Assembly: GCF_003634215.1 (NCBI RefSeq)
Contig: NZ_RBWX01000007.1
Coordinates: 298,001-362,000 of the forward strand
Length of the DNA stretch: 64,000 bases
Direction: 5' to 3'
Source of the DNA: Sphingosinicella microcystinivorans
GTDB taxonomy: Bacteria > Pseudomonadota > Alphaproteobacteria > Sphingomonadales > Sphingomonadaceae
Shown: positions 20,043-29,220 of the stretch, in pieces
Position numbering within the stretch: position 1 is the stretch's first letter
Layout of the letters: every line of letters begins with the position of its first letter
Notes under the pieces: model-generated
The model's database searches: none
Seen by the model: the letters and a program-made list of their open reading frames with translations, nothing else
Told to the model about the DNA's origin: nothing
Made by a program: the position numbers and the translations under genes

Positions 20043-20438
20043 ATGAGGACGATATTCCATGCTGCCGGAGCGGGCGTGATCGCCGCGCTCCTTTGTGCCG
20101 TTCCCGCGCTTGCGGCAGCGCCGCAGGCGAAGATCGGCGAGGAGGCACGTATCCCGTTTGCCGATACGACCGGCATCCGGAACTTCCACGCCGAAAACGA
20201 CCACGCGCTCTACATCGAGGGGCAGACCGGCCGCTGGTATTACGCCGAGACGATGGGCCCCTGCATGGGCCTGAACTTCGCGACCCAGATCGGTTTCATC
20301 ACCAAGGGTACGGGGACGCTCGACAAGTTCGGGCAGATTCTTGTCGATGGACGGACCTGCCAGTTGAAGAGCCTGGTGAACGCGGAAGATCCCGGCAAGA
20401 AGGCGAAAGCTGAAAAGGCCGACAGCAAAGAAGACTGA
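20043..20438 (+). CDS. small secreted protein, DUF6491-like
   Basis: 131 residues starting after AAGGAG. A signal peptide (1-24, ending LAAA) precedes a mature domain with IPFADTTGIRNFHAENDHALYIEG, RWYYAETMGPCMGLNFATQIGF and LDKFGQILVDGRTCQLKSL. This spacing of aromatic residues and two Cys resembles DUF6491, which is common in sphingomonads and of unknown function. It ends in a Lys/Glu/Asp-rich tail. A second member of the same type lies at 41765. Here it sits between tdk and truB. Confidence 0.68.
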   Translation: MRTIFHAAGAGVIAALLCAVPALAAAPQAKIGEEARIPFADTTGIRNFHAENDHALYIEGQTGRWYYAETMGPCMGLNFATQIGFITKGTGTLDKFGQILVDGRTCQLKSLVNAEDPGKKAKAEKADSKED

Positions 20439-20470
20439 CAGGTGCGGCGCGGGGCGTTAAGGCCTCGCGC

Positions 20471-21352
20471 GTGGACGGCTGGATCATTCTCGACAAGCCG
20501 CTGGGGCTCACCTCGGCGCAGGGCGTTGCCGCGATAAAGCGGCTGTGGCGGCAGGCGGGCTTTCCGCGGCCGAAGATCGGCCATGGCGGTACGCTCGATC
20601 CGCTCGCGACAGGCGTGCTACCGATCGCGCTTGGTGAGGCGACCAAGCTCACGGGCCGGATGCTGAACGGCGACAAGGCCTACGATTTCACGGTCCGCTT
20701 CGGCGTCGCGACAGAAACAGAGGATGCCGAGGGCGCCGTGGTGGCGACATCGGACGTGCGGCCCTCGCGGTCGGAGATAGAGGCGGTGCTGCCGCGCTTC
20801 ACCGGGCCGATCGAGCAGCGCCCGCCCGCCTATTCCGCGCTGAAGGTGGATGGCGAGCGGGCCTATGCGCGGGCGCGGGCCGGGGAGACCGTGGTGCTGG
20901 CGCTGCGCGGCGTGACGATCCATGCGCTCGATCTGCTGGAGGCCAACGGCGAGACGGCGACGTTCTCCGTTGCGTGTTCAAAGGGCACTTACGTGCGGAG
21001 CCTTGCGCGCGACATTGCGAAGGCGCTGGGCACGGTTGGGCACGTGGTTATGCTTAGGCGCACGAAGGCGGGGCCGTTCGGCCTCGAAAGCGCGATAACG
21101 CTGGACAAACTCGGCGAACTCGCTATGGAGCAGCGCCTTATAGCGGCACTGTTGCCGCTGACCGCGGGGCTGGACGACATCCCGGCTCTGGCGGTCAACC
21201 CCGGCGAAGCGGCCCGGCTCAAATCGGGCCAGACGCTCGCCGGACGTCCCGAACCGGACGGACTTGTGGTCGCGATGCTGGACGCAGTGCCCGTCGCGCT
21301 CGCCCGCGTTGAAGCGGGGACAGTCCGTGTGGAGCGGGGCTTCAACCTCTAG
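20471..21352 (+). CDS. truB: tRNA pseudouridine(55) synthase TruB
   Basis: 293 residues from a GTG. The catalytic Asp is D43 in [16 protein letters not shown], a hallmark of TruB. Further motifs are [40 protein letters not shown], and [18 protein letters not shown]. It makes pseudouridine 55 in the T-loop of tRNAs. The rpsO start is only 16 bases after the stop. No good Shine-Dalgarno lies before the GTG, which suggests translational coupling to the upstream gene. Confidence 0.95.
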   Translation: MDGWIILDKPLGLTSAQGVAAIKRLWRQAGFPRPKIGHGGTLDPLATGVLPIALGEATKLTGRMLNGDKAYDFTVRFGVATETEDAEGAVVATSDVRPSRSEIEAVLPRFTGPIEQRPPAYSALKVDGERAYARARAGETVVLALRGVTIHALDLLEANGETATFSVACSKGTYVRSLARDIAKALGTVGHVVMLRRTKAGPFGLESAITLDKLGELAMEQRLIAALLPLTAGLDDIPALAVNPGEAARLKSGQTLAGRPEPDGLVVAMLDAVPVALARVEAGTVRVERGFNL

Positions 21353-21368
21353 AACGAAGGAGTTTACG

Positions 21369-21638
21369 ATGTCGATTGCAGCAGAGCGCAAGGAAGCGCT
21401 GATCAAGGAACATGCCCGCGCCGAAGGCGACACCGGTAGCCCCGAAGTTCAGGTCGCGATCCTTTCAGAGCGCATCGCCAACCTCACCGAGCACTTCAAG
21501 AGCCACGCCAAGGACAACCATTCGCGGCGCGGTCTTCTGATGCTGGTGAACAAGCGGCGCACGCTGCTCGATTACCTGAAGCGGAAGGACGAGGGGCGGT
21601 ATACCGACCTCATCGGGAAGCTCGGGCTTCGCAAGTAA
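21369..21638 (+). CDS. rpsO: 30S ribosomal protein S15
   Basis: 89 residues, standard length. The sequence [20 protein letters not shown], then [40 protein letters not shown] is canonical S15. It binds the 16S rRNA central domain. AAGGAG lies seven bases ahead of the ATG. In many proteobacteria rpsO is followed by pnp, as here; a hairpin sits directly after the stop codon. Confidence 0.98.
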   Translation: MSIAAERKEALIKEHARAEGDTGSPEVQVAILSERIANLTEHFKSHAKDNHSRRGLLMLVNKRRTLLDYLKRKDEGRYTDLIGKLGLRK

Positions 21639-21649
21639 AAGGTTCGTCT

Positions 21650-21671
21650 CGGGCGCCGCGCACGGCGCCCG
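21650..21671 (+). terminator. GC-rich hairpin between rpsO and pnp
   Basis: CGGGCGCCG, loop CGCA, CGGCGCCCG, then TTT. The nine-bp stem is strong but the T-run is short, so it may act as a leaky terminator or as a 3' stabiliser of rpsO mRNA. In E. coli the rpsO-pnp interval is an RNA-processing site, so partial read-through is expected. Confidence 0.6.
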
Positions 21672-21814
21672 TTTCGTATTGAAGGTACGGCGGGCGCGAA
21701 AATGCCTGCCACCGTGCGCAAACCGTCTGCCGCGACAAGCGCGGCGACGGATGATGGAGGCCGGGCGGGCATAGGGCCCGTTTTTGACCGGCCGCGAAGG
21801 AAACGGAAAAACAG

Positions 21815-24145
21815 ATGTTCAATATCCACAAAGTTGAAACGCAGTGGGGCGGCCAGACGCTGACCCTGGAAACGGGCCGCATTGCCCGTCAGGCCGACGG
21901 CGCGGTGCTCGCGACGCTTGGCGAAACCGTGGTGCTCTGCGCCGTGACGGCTGCGAAGTCGGTGAAGGAAGGCCAGGATTTCTTCCCGCTGACCGTGCAC
22001 TACCAGGAAAAATTCTCGGCCGCGGGCCGCATCCCGGGTGGCTTCTTCAAGCGTGAAGGCCGCCCGACCGAGCACGAGACGCTGACCAGCCGCCTCATCG
22101 ACCGCCCGATCCGCCCGCTGTTCCCGGAAGGCTTCTACAACGAAGTCAACGTGATCTGCCAGGTGATGAGCTACGACGGCGAGAACGAGCCGGACGTGCT
22201 GGCGCTCGTCGCCGCATCCGCCGCGCTGACGCTGTCTGGCGTGCCGTTCATGGGCCCGATCGCGGGTGGCCGCGTCGGCTATGTCGACGGTGAGTATGTG
22301 CTGAACCCGAGCCGTAATCTGGAAGGCTCGAAGCTCGATCTCGTCGCCGCCGGTACGACTGATGCCGTGCTGATGGTCGAATCGGAAGCGCATGAGCTTT
22401 CCGAGGAAGTGATGCTCGGCGCGGTGATGTTCGTGCACGAGAACGGCAAGAAGGTGATCGATGCGATCATCCGCCTCGCCGAGAAGGCCGCGAAGGATCC
22501 GTGGGAGCTGAAGCTCGACGACGATTCCGCCGCCAAGAAGGCGACGCTCAAGAAGCTCGTCGGCAAGGACATCGAAGCCGCCTACAAGCTGACCGTGAAG
22601 CAGGAGCGCGTTGCCGCGCTCGACGCCGCGCGCGCCAAGGCGAAGGACTCCTTCGCGGACGCGGAGCCCGCCGAGAAGCTGAAGCTCGGCAAGCTCGTGA
22701 AGAAGCTGGAAGCCGACATCGTTCGCGGCGCCATCCTCAAGGACGGTCGCCGCATCGACGGTCGCGGCAAGGAAGACGTCCGCCCGATCATGGCCGAAGT
22801 GCAGGTTCTGCCGCGCACGCACGGCTCGGCGCTCTTCACGCGCGGTGAGACGCAGGCGATCGTCACGACGACGCTCGGCACCGCCGACGACGAGCAGATG
22901 ATCGACGCGATCTACGGCATCAGCCACGAAAACTTCCTGCTGCACTACAACTTCCCGCCGTACTCGGTCGGTGAAGTCGGTCGCTTCGGCGCGCCGGGCC
23001 GCCGCGAAGTCGGCCACGGCAAGCTCGCATGGCGCGCGCTGCGCCCCGTGCTGCCGACGAAGGAAGAGTTCCCGTACACGATGCGCGTGATCTCCGACAT
23101 CACCGAGTCGAACGGCTCTTCGTCGATGGCGACGGTGTGCGGCGGTTCGCTCGCGCTGATGGACGCCGGCGTGCCGCTGAAGCGTCCGGTTTCGGGCATC
23201 GCCATGGGCCTCATCCTCGAAGGCAAGGACTTCGCGGTGATTTCCGACATCCTGGGTGACGAAGATCACCTCGGCGACATGGACTTCAAGGTGGCGGGCA
23301 CCGAGCTCGGCATCACCTCGCTGCAGATGGATATCAAGGTCGCCGGCATCACCGAGGAGATCATGAAGGTGGCGCTGAGCCAGGCGAAGGCCGGCCGCGC
23401 GCACATCCTGAATGAGATGAACAAGGCGCTCGACGGCACCCGCACCGAGATGTCGGCGCATGCGCCGCGCATCGAGACGATGTCGATCCCGAAGGACAAG
23501 ATCCGCGAAGTGATCGGCACCGGCGGCAAGGTGATCCGCGAGATCGTCGCGGAAACCGGCGCCAAGGTGGACATCGAGGACGACGGCACGATCAAGATCG
23601 CGTCTTCGGACCTTTCGAAGATCGAAGCCGCGAAGAACTGGATCATCGGCATCGTCGCCGAGCCGGAAGTGGGCAAGGTCTACAACGGCAAGGTCGTGTC
23701 GATGGTCGATTTCGGCGCGTTCGTGAACTTCATGGGCGCCAAGGACGGCCTCGTCCACATCTCCGAAATCAAGGAAGAGCGCGTCGCGAAAGTTTCCGAC
23801 GTGCTGACCGAAGGCCAGGAAGTGAAGGTCAAGGTGCTCGGCATCGACGACCGCGGCAAGGTTCGCCTGTCGATGCGCCTCGTCAACCAGGAGACGGGTG
23901 AGGAACTGCCCGACACGCGTCCGCCGCGTGAGGAACGCCCGCGCGGTGAGCGCAGCGACCGCGGCGATCGTGGAGATCGCGGCGGCCGTGGTGGTGACCG
24001 TGGACGTGGCGGCGGTGGCGGTCGTGACCGTGATCGTGGCCCGCGCCGGGATCGCGGCGAGGGCGGTGACCGTCCGCGTCGTGAAGAGTCGAACGAGGGT
24101 GAGGCCGGCGGTCTGCCGGACTTCATCGCCGGCGACCGCGACTGA
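21815..24145 (+). CDS. pnp: polyribonucleotide nucleotidyltransferase (PNPase)
   Basis: 776 residues: two RNase PH domains with a helical linker, then KH (about 553-610, [20 protein letters not shown]) and S1 (about 620-690, [20 protein letters not shown]). It is the phosphorolytic 3'-5' exonuclease of the degradosome. From about residue 698 comes an unusual tail rich in Arg, Gly and Asp with RGG and DRG repeats, ending in a short [10 protein letters not shown]. The tail is the main departure from the E. coli enzyme and could bind RNA or partners. The start follows AAGGAAACGG. Confidence 0.97.
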   Translation: MFNIHKVETQWGGQTLTLETGRIARQADGAVLATLGETVVLCAVTAAKSVKEGQDFFPLTVHYQEKFSAAGRIPGGFFKREGRPTEHETLTSRLIDRPIRPLFPEGFYNEVNVICQVMSYDGENEPDVLALVAASAALTLSGVPFMGPIAGGRVGYVDGEYVLNPSRNLEGSKLDLVAAGTTDAVLMVESEAHELSEEVMLGAVMFVHENGKKVIDAIIRLAEKAAKDPWELKLDDDSAAKKATLKKLVGKDIEAAYKLTVKQERVAALDAARAKAKDSFADAEPAEKLKLGKLVKKLEADIVRGAILKDGRRIDGRGKEDVRPIMAEVQVLPRTHGSALFTRGETQAIVTTTLGTADDEQMIDAIYGISHENFLLHYNFPPYSVGEVGRFGAPGRREVGHGKLAWRALRPVLPTKEEFPYTMRVISDITESNGSSSMATVCGGSLALMDAGVPLKRPVSGIAMGLILEGKDFAVISDILGDEDHLGDMDFKVAGTELGITSLQMDIKVAGITEEIMKVALSQAKAGRAHILNEMNKALDGTRTEMSAHAPRIETMSIPKDKIREVIGTGGKVIREIVAETGAKVDIEDDGTIKIASSDLSKIEAAKNWIIGIVAEPEVGKVYNGKVVSMVDFGAFVNFMGAKDGLVHISEIKEERVAKVSDVLTEGQEVKVKVLGIDDRGKVRLSMRLVNQETGEELPDTRPPREERPRGERSDRGDRGDRGGRGGDRGRGGGGGRDRDRGPRRDRGEGGDRPRREESNEGEAGGLPDFIAGDRD

Positions 24146-24158
24146 AAAATGGTATAAA

Positions 24159-24184
24159 GGGGGAGTCTCCCGCGAGACTCCCCC
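24159..24184 (+). terminator. hairpin terminator after pnp
   Basis: GGGGGAGTCTC, loop CCGC, GAGACTCCCCC: an 11-bp perfect stem starting 13 bases past the pnp stop. The following bases (TGTCCATTTG) are only partly T-rich, so the terminator is moderate. It closes the rimP-to-pnp block. Confidence 0.65.
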
Positions 24185-24300
24185 TGTCCATTTGACGATA
24201 AGGTAATATTTCGCCCCAATCGCGCTCCCGTTGGTCTATAGCTCGCAAGGGGAGACGCGCCGGAGTGGCGCAAGCGGGCTGAGAAACGACAACAGGTACG

Positions 24301-25707
24301 ATGAAGCTTCTGAATTCCATCCGCATGGGCGGGCGCGAGATGCTTCCGCTCGTTGAGGGCGGCAAGGGCGTTTCGGCGACCAATCATGCATCTTCGGGCG
24401 CGTGGGCCGCAGCGGGCGGGCTTGGAACCGTCTCGGCGGTGAATGCCGACAGCTATGACGCAGACGGCAATATCATTCCGCAAATCTACCACGGGCGGAC
24501 GCGCGGCGACCGCCACGAGGAACTGGTTGCCTATGGCATCGCGGGCGGTGTCGAGCAGGTGCGCCGTGCCCACGAGATCGCGGGCGGCCAGGGCGGCATC
24601 AATATCAACGTGCTCTGGGAGATGGGCGGCGCGCAGCGCATTCTTGAAGGCGTCCTCGAACAGGCCAGCGAGCTTGTCGACGGCGTCACCTGCGGCGCCG
24701 GAATGCCTTACAAGCTGAGCGAAATCGCAGCGCGGCACCGCACTTATTATTATCCGATCATCTCCTCGGCGCGCGCCTTTCGCGCGCTCTGGAAGCGCGC
24801 CTACAGCAAGGCACCCGAATGGCTCGGCGCCGTGGTCTATGAAGACCCGTGGCTGGCCGGCGGCCACAACGGCCTTTCGAACGCCGAAGACCCGCTTCGT
24901 CCGCAAGACCCGTATCCGCGCGTGAAGGACCTCCGCGACACGATGCGCGAGGTCGGCATTTCCGACGATGTGCCGATCGTGATGGCCGGCGGCGTCTGGT
25001 ATCTGCGCGAGTGGGAAAACTGGATCGACAGCCAGGAACTCGGCACGATCGCCTTCCAGTTCGGTTCGCGACCACTGCTGACGCAGGAAAGCCCGATCCC
25101 GGACGTGTGGAAGCGCAAGCTGACGACGCTGAACGAGGGCGACATCCTGCTTCAGGCGTTTTCGCCGACGGGTTTCTACTCGTCGGCGGTGAGAACGCCA
25201 TTTCTTGAAGGGCTGATCCACCGGTCCGAACGGCAGATCGGCATTTCAACCGAACCGCACGACCACCGCACGCACCTGCTGGACGTCGGTGTGCCGGGCA
25301 ACAAGCATTACTACGTCACGCGCGATGATCTGCTGCACGCGCGCGGCTGGCATGCGCAGGGCTATACCGAAGCGCTGAAAACGCCCGATGACTCGCTGGT
25401 CTTCGAAACACCGGAGATGGCGAAGACCGTGCGCAAGGATCAAGCCGACTGCATGGGCTGTCTTTCGCAGTGCCGTTTCAGCGCGTGGGCCGAGCACCTG
25501 GACAAGAACAGCACCGGGCGGCTCGCCGATCCGCGCTCCTTCTGCATCCAGAAGACGCTTCAGGATATCGCGCACGGCTCACCGCCCGAAGACAATTTGA
25601 TGTTCGCCGGTCACAGCGCTCACCACTTCTCGACGGATCCGTTTTATTCGAACGGTTTCATTCCGACGGTGAAGCAACTCGTCGAGCGCATTCAGACCGG
25701 CGACTGA
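24301..25707 (+). CDS. nitronate monooxygenase-like flavoprotein
   Basis: 468 residues. A TIM-barrel of the 2-nitropropane dioxygenase/FabK type is suggested by GGLGTVSAVNAD (near 40), GGQGGININVLW, VDGVTCGAGMP, PIVMAGGVWY (phosphate site) and LGTIAFQFGSRPLLT. It is over 100 residues longer than usual members and carries a C-terminal cysteine set, C384-x2-C387-x3-C391-x23-C415, that could bind a metal or Fe-S cluster. FMN binding is inferred from family. The natural substrate is unknown. The leader 24186-24300 holds nothing I can identify; ACAGG precedes the ATG. Confidence 0.75.
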   Translation: MKLLNSIRMGGREMLPLVEGGKGVSATNHASSGAWAAAGGLGTVSAVNADSYDADGNIIPQIYHGRTRGDRHEELVAYGIAGGVEQVRRAHEIAGGQGGININVLWEMGGAQRILEGVLEQASELVDGVTCGAGMPYKLSEIAARHRTYYYPIISSARAFRALWKRAYSKAPEWLGAVVYEDPWLAGGHNGLSNAEDPLRPQDPYPRVKDLRDTMREVGISDDVPIVMAGGVWYLREWENWIDSQELGTIAFQFGSRPLLTQESPIPDVWKRKLTTLNEGDILLQAFSPTGFYSSAVRTPFLEGLIHRSERQIGISTEPHDHRTHLLDVGVPGNKHYYVTRDDLLHARGWHAQGYTEALKTPDDSLVFETPEMAKTVRKDQADCMGCLSQCRFSAWAEHLDKNSTGRLADPRSFCIQKTLQDIAHGSPPEDNLMFAGHSAHHFSTDPFYSNGFIPTVKQLVERIQTGD

Positions 25708-25710
25708 ACG

Positions 25711-25998
25711 CTAGCGATTGCGACGGCAGCGATCATATTCGCGTGAATCGCGCGGATAACGATCGCGGCAATACTCCTTGCTGCCACGCTTTGCGTCGCC
25801 GTCCGTCACGGCGCCGTAGACCGCGCCTGCCGCACCGCCTGCGATTGCACCTTCGGTGGTGCTGACGCCGGGAACCACCGCACCTGCGGCAGCGCCGACA
25901 CCCGCGCCGACAAGGCCGCTGTCGATCGTTCGATTGCCTGTGCAGGCGCCGAGCGCGAGCAGCGTGCCCGACGCAAGTATAATCAGAGACTTACGCAT
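25711..25998 (-). CDS. glycine-zipper lipoprotein
   Basis: 95 residues. Lipobox LGAC gives a predicted lipidated Cys near 19. The middle (about 29-68) is a glycine zipper, with GAGVGAAAGAVVPG and AIAGGAAGAVYGAV, which can pack as membrane helices. The C terminus is very basic (DRYPRDSREYDRCRRNR). Such small proteins of the outer membrane or periplasm are common in sphingomonads and lack a known job. It ends three bases from the convergent flavoprotein gene. Confidence 0.8.
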   Translation of the reverse strand: MRKSLIILASGTLLALGACTGNRTIDSGLVGAGVGAAAGAVVPGVSTTEGAIAGGAAGAVYGAVTDGDAKRGSKEYCRDRYPRDSREYDRCRRNR

Positions 25999-26063
25999 GA
26001 AAACTCTCCCACATAACGCCCCATCGGAGGATCAACGCTGGGTAGGGAAAGCGGTTCCGCTGG

Positions 26064-27056
26064 CTAGAGCCAGCCTTCAAGCACCTGATCGGGCGGTCGG
26101 TGGCCATCGGCCCAGGCGCGGATGTTGGTGACGACCTTGTCGCCCATCGCCTGCCGCCCTTCGAAAGTGGCGGAGCCCATGTGCGGCAGCAGCGTGACGT
26201 TGTTGAGCGGGATGAGCCGGGGGTTGATGCGCGGCTCGTCTTCGAACACATCAAGGCCCGCGCCCGCGATCACGCCCTTTTCAAGCGCATCCGCCAGCGC
26301 ATCCTCGTCGATGATCTCGCCGCGCGCGGTGTTGACGAGATAGCCTTCCGGGCCGAGCAGCGCGATGCGGCGGGCGTTGAACAGGTGGCGCGTATCGTCC
26401 GTGAGCGGGCAATTGATGGAAACGATGTCCACCGCCTCGATCATCGCGTCGAGATCGTCCCAGTAGGTCGCGCCGAGCATGCCTTCCACCGTATCCGCGA
26501 GCGGGCGGCGATTGTGGTAGTGGATGCGCAGGCCGAACGCGCGGGCGCGCGTGGCGATCGCCTGGCCGATGCGGCCCATGCCGATGATGCCGAGCTTCTT
26601 GCCGGTGATGCGGTGGCCGTGCACGTCGCAGGGCTTCCAGCCGTCCCACTTGCCCGAATAGAGCTGTCGACTGCCTTCGGTGAGGCGGCGCGGCACCGAG
26701 AGGATCAGCGACATGGCGAGGTCGGCGGTATCGTCCGTGAGGACCCCCGGCGTGTTCGTCACCATGATGCCCTTCGCGCGCGCGGCGACGAGATCGATAT
26801 GGTTCACGCCAGTGCCGTAGTTCGCGATCAGCTTCAGCCGGGGCGGCGCGGCGGCGATGAGGTCAGCATCGATCGTATCGGTAACCGTGGGCAGGAACAC
26901 GTCGCAGTCCGCCATCGCGGCGGCAAGCTCGGCCTGCGACATGGCCTTGTCTTCGACATTGAAAACGACATCGAACAGTTCGCTCATGCGCGCTTCGACC
27001 GGTTGCGGGAGGCGGCGCGTGACGACGACGCGCGGGCGGCGGGGGCGTTCTTCCAT
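26064..27056 (-). CDS. D-2-hydroxyacid dehydrogenase (glyoxylate/hydroxypyruvate reductase type)
   Basis: 330 residues. It has the catalytic and NAD(P) domains of the family: YGTGVNHIDL, the Rossmann loop GIIGMGRIGQ (about 155-164), the catalytic Arg in NTARGEIIDE, and the catalytic His in LLPHMGSAT. The reaction is NAD(P)H-dependent reduction of glyoxylate, hydroxypyruvate or a similar 2-oxoacid; which one is not clear. It is divergent from the SH3 gene with about 90 bases between the starts. Confidence 0.88.
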   Translation of the reverse strand: MEERPRRPRVVVTRRLPQPVEARMSELFDVVFNVEDKAMSQAELAAAMADCDVFLPTVTDTIDADLIAAAPPRLKLIANYGTGVNHIDLVAARAKGIMVTNTPGVLTDDTADLAMSLILSVPRRLTEGSRQLYSGKWDGWKPCDVHGHRITGKKLGIIGMGRIGQAIATRARAFGLRIHYHNRRPLADTVEGMLGATYWDDLDAMIEAVDIVSINCPLTDDTRHLFNARRIALLGPEGYLVNTARGEIIDEDALADALEKGVIAGAGLDVFEDEPRINPRLIPLNNVTLLPHMGSATFEGRQAMGDKVVTNIRAWADGHRPPDQVLEGWL

Positions 27057-27148
27057 GTGCCGTGGCTAGGATCGCCTCGCGGCGACGTCAAGGCCGAGAG
27101 CGCAAGCGAGGTGCTTGCATGGCGAGCCGGATTCGATTCAATAGCGGC

Positions 27149-27649
27149 ATGAAACGTTTCATCCCCCTGTTGCTCGCCGCCGCCTTCGCGGGAACGCCCG
27201 CCGCGGCGCAGGATTCGGACGCCACAAAAGGGCTTTCGGGGCTGCCGACGCCGCGCTGGGTCTCGATCGCCTCGGGCGAGGCCAACATGCGCGCCGGGCC
27301 GGGGGAGGCCTATCCCGTGACGTGGACCTACAAGCGCAAGGGGCTTCCCGTGGAGGTGATCCGCGAATGGGGCATCTGGCGGCAGGTCCGCGACCCGGAC
27401 GGCGAAACCGGCTGGATGAACAAGAACCTGCTTTCGGGCAAGCGCACGGCGATGGTGCGCGGCAAGATTGCGAACCTTTATGCCCGCGCGGAGTTTTCGA
27501 GCCGGCCGGTGTGGCGCGCGGAGCCGGGCGTGGTCGCCGACATCCAGGTCTGCGACGAAGGCTGGTGCCGCCTCTCGCTTGGCGGGCGCAACGGCTATGT
27601 GCTCGCGGTGGACCTGTGGGGCGTCTACAAGGGCGAGACGATAGACTAG
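27149..27649 (+). CDS. SH3 domain-containing periplasmic protein
   Basis: 166 residues from ATG 27149; upstream in-frame starts would hide the signal peptide. Residues 1-20 (MKRFIPLLLAAAFAG...AAAQ) are the signal. Two bacterial SH3-like repeats follow: SIASGEANMRAGPGEAYPVTW with WRQVRDPDGETGWMN, then GKIANLYARAEFSSRPV with GWCRLSLGGRNGYV. Such domains often bind cell-wall peptides. The role is not known. It lies next to the 2-hydroxyacid dehydrogenase, a recurring pairing that gives no clear function. Confidence 0.82.
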   Translation: MKRFIPLLLAAAFAGTPAAAQDSDATKGLSGLPTPRWVSIASGEANMRAGPGEAYPVTWTYKRKGLPVEVIREWGIWRQVRDPDGETGWMNKNLLSGKRTAMVRGKIANLYARAEFSSRPVWRAEPGVVADIQVCDEGWCRLSLGGRNGYVLAVDLWGVYKGETID

Positions 27650-27656
27650 CCTGGGT

Positions 27657-28046
27657 TTAAACGAACAGCAGCTCGTCCTCGCGCGCATCGGCGAGGAAGG
27701 CGACGAGGCCGCCGGTTTCGACGCCTGCGATCAAACCCTGCGCGCTGAGACTGCAGAGGTGGATGCCCGACTCGCAGGCCATGATCGGCAGGCCGAGGCC
27801 GATGGCCTGATCGAGAAGCTCTGAAAGCTGCGGCAGGCCGCCCGCTCTGTAGGCCTTGTCGCCCGCCCAGTGTCGCTCGACCTGGAGCGCGCAGACGGCT
27901 TCGCCCTGAAAGAACAGCCGCACCGGGCGCCCGAGCGCGGCGGCGGCAAGCGCGAGGCTGAGCCCGCCGTGCAGGCGTGCGTGGTTCGCCTCCGCAAAGA
28001 CGATTGCGAGGCCTTGCTTTTTCAGGCTTTTCCGCATGCCGGGCAT
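27657..28046 (-). CDS. DsrE/DsrF-like family protein
   Basis: 129 residues with the DsrE fold: an N-terminal strand then ANHARLHGGLSLALAAAALGRPVRLFF, and LGLPIMACESGIHLC with a Cys-containing loop typical of sulfur-relay members. AAGGA lies six bases before the ATG at 28046, which is inside the end of moeB (25-base overlap). DsrE proteins move persulfide sulfur or bind nucleotides; here partnership with the MoeB-like enzyme is inferred from the overlap. Confidence 0.78.
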   Translation of the reverse strand: MPGMRKSLKKQGLAIVFAEANHARLHGGLSLALAAAALGRPVRLFFQGEAVCALQVERHWAGDKAYRAGGLPQLSELLDQAIGLGLPIMACESGIHLCSLSAQGLIAGVETGGLVAFLADAREDELLFV

Positions 28047-28777
28047 AGGGGGTCCTTCGGCAGCCGCACGGTTCTGACGCGGGCGCCAAGCGCATCATAC
28101 AGCAAAACCCGCCCCGCAAGCGAATCCCCGAAGGGCGCGATCTCGCGGATCACCTCCAGCGCCTGCATCGCGCCCATCACGCCGGTAAGCGCGCCAAGTA
28201 CGCCCGCCTCGGCGCAGGTCGCGCCCTCGCGGTCCCCAGCCTCGCCCACGAAGCAGCGCCAGCAGGGCTTGTCCGTCTCCCACCCGCGATAGGTGGCGAT
28301 CTGCCCTTCGAACGGGCCGACGGCGGCGGCGACGAGCGGGATGCGCAGCGCGAGCGCGGCATCGGCGACGGCGCGGCGCGTTTCGAAGCTGTCGGAGCCG
28401 TCGGCGATCACGTCGTGACCGGCAAGGAGCGCGGCCGCGTTCGCGGCATCGAGACGGACGCGGTGCTGCGTCACGGTCACGTCCGGGTTCAGCCGCGCCA
28501 CGGCATCCGCCGCGCTTTCCGTCTTGGCGCGGCCGACGTCATCGGTGCCGTGAAGGACCTGCCGCTGCAGGTTGGAGAGGTCGACGGCATCGTCGTCGAT
28601 GATGGTGAGATGGCCGACACCCGCTGCCGCGAGATACTGGATGCAGGGGCTGCCGAGCCCGCCCGCGCCGACCACGGCGACGCGCGCGGCGAGCAGCCTT
28701 GCCTGACCGGCCCCGCCGATCTCTTTCAGGATGATGTGGCGGGCGTAGCGTTCGAGTTGCGGGTCGGTAAGGCTCAC
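28022..28777 (-). CDS. moeB: HesA/MoeB/ThiF family adenylyltransferase
   Basis: 251 residues from a GTG that overlaps the dut stop (GTGA). The E1-like fold is clear: [16 protein letters not shown], the ATP loop [43 protein letters not shown], and zinc pairs CWRC and CPAC. It should adenylate the C-terminal glycine of a small ubiquitin-like sulfur carrier (MoaD or ThiS type). No carrier or rhodanese gene is in the window, so its pathway (molybdopterin or thiamine) is not settled. Confidence 0.9.
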   Translation of the reverse strand: MSLTDPQLERYARHIILKEIGGAGQARLLAARVAVVGAGGLGSPCIQYLAAAGVGHLTIIDDDAVDLSNLQRQVLHGTDDVGRAKTESAADAVARLNPDVTVTQHRVRLDAANAAALLAGHDVIADGSDSFETRRAVADAALALRIPLVAAAVGPFEGQIATYRGWETDKPCWRCFVGEAGDREGATCAEAGVLGALTGVMGAMQALEVIREIAPFGDSLAGRVLLYDALGARVRTVRLPKDPLCPACGKA

Positions 28778-29220
28778 CGGCCCGTTGAACCGAAACCCCC
28801 GGCGCCGCGGGCGGTTTCGTCGAGATCCTCGACCTCGGCAAAGCGTGCCTGCTGCACGGGCGCGGCGACAAGCTGCGCGATACGCTCACCGCGCTTCACG
28901 GCGAAGGGCTCGGCGCCGAGATTGGCGAGGATCACCTTTACCTCGCCGCGATAATCCGCGTCGATCGTGCCGGGCGTATTGAGGCAGGTGATGCCGTTCT
29001 TGAGCGCGAGGCCGGAGCGCGGGCGCACCTGCACCTCATACCCTTCCGGAATCGCGAAGGCGAAGCCGGTGGCGACGGCGTGGCGCCCGCCCGGCGGGAT
29101 GATCACGTCCTCGGCAGCCACCACGTCCATACCCGCCGCGCCACTGGTTGCGAGCGCGGGGATGGGCAGGCCCTCACCGTGGGGGAGGCGCTTCAGGCGG
29201 ATTTCAATCGGTGAGTTCAT
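28774..29220 (-). CDS. dut: dUTP diphosphatase
   Basis: 148 residues from ATG 29220 ([21 protein letters not shown]), the standard start; a longer frame to 29322 is inside coaBC. All dUTPase motifs are present: [50 protein letters not shown], and the C-terminal GGFGSTG arm. It hydrolyses dUTP to dUMP as a trimer. It overlaps coaBC by 17 bases. Confidence 0.97.
   Translation of the reverse strand: MNSPIEIRLKRLPHGEGLPIPALATSGAAGMDVVAAEDVIIPPGGRHAVATGFAFAIPEGYEVQVRPRSGLALKNGITCLNTPGTIDADYRGEVKVILANLGAEPFAVKRGERIAQLVAAPVQQARFAEVEDLDETARGAGGFGSTGR

Noticed and set aside
21572-23758. 728-residue minus-strand frame opposite pnp
   Set aside because: Shadow of pnp codon bias; no signature, and would need to span the rpsO-pnp hairpin.
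24186-24300. A tRNA or riboswitch before the flavoprotein gene
   Set aside because: No cloverleaf, no TTCGANTC-type T-loop and no known riboswitch core could be made from the sequence.
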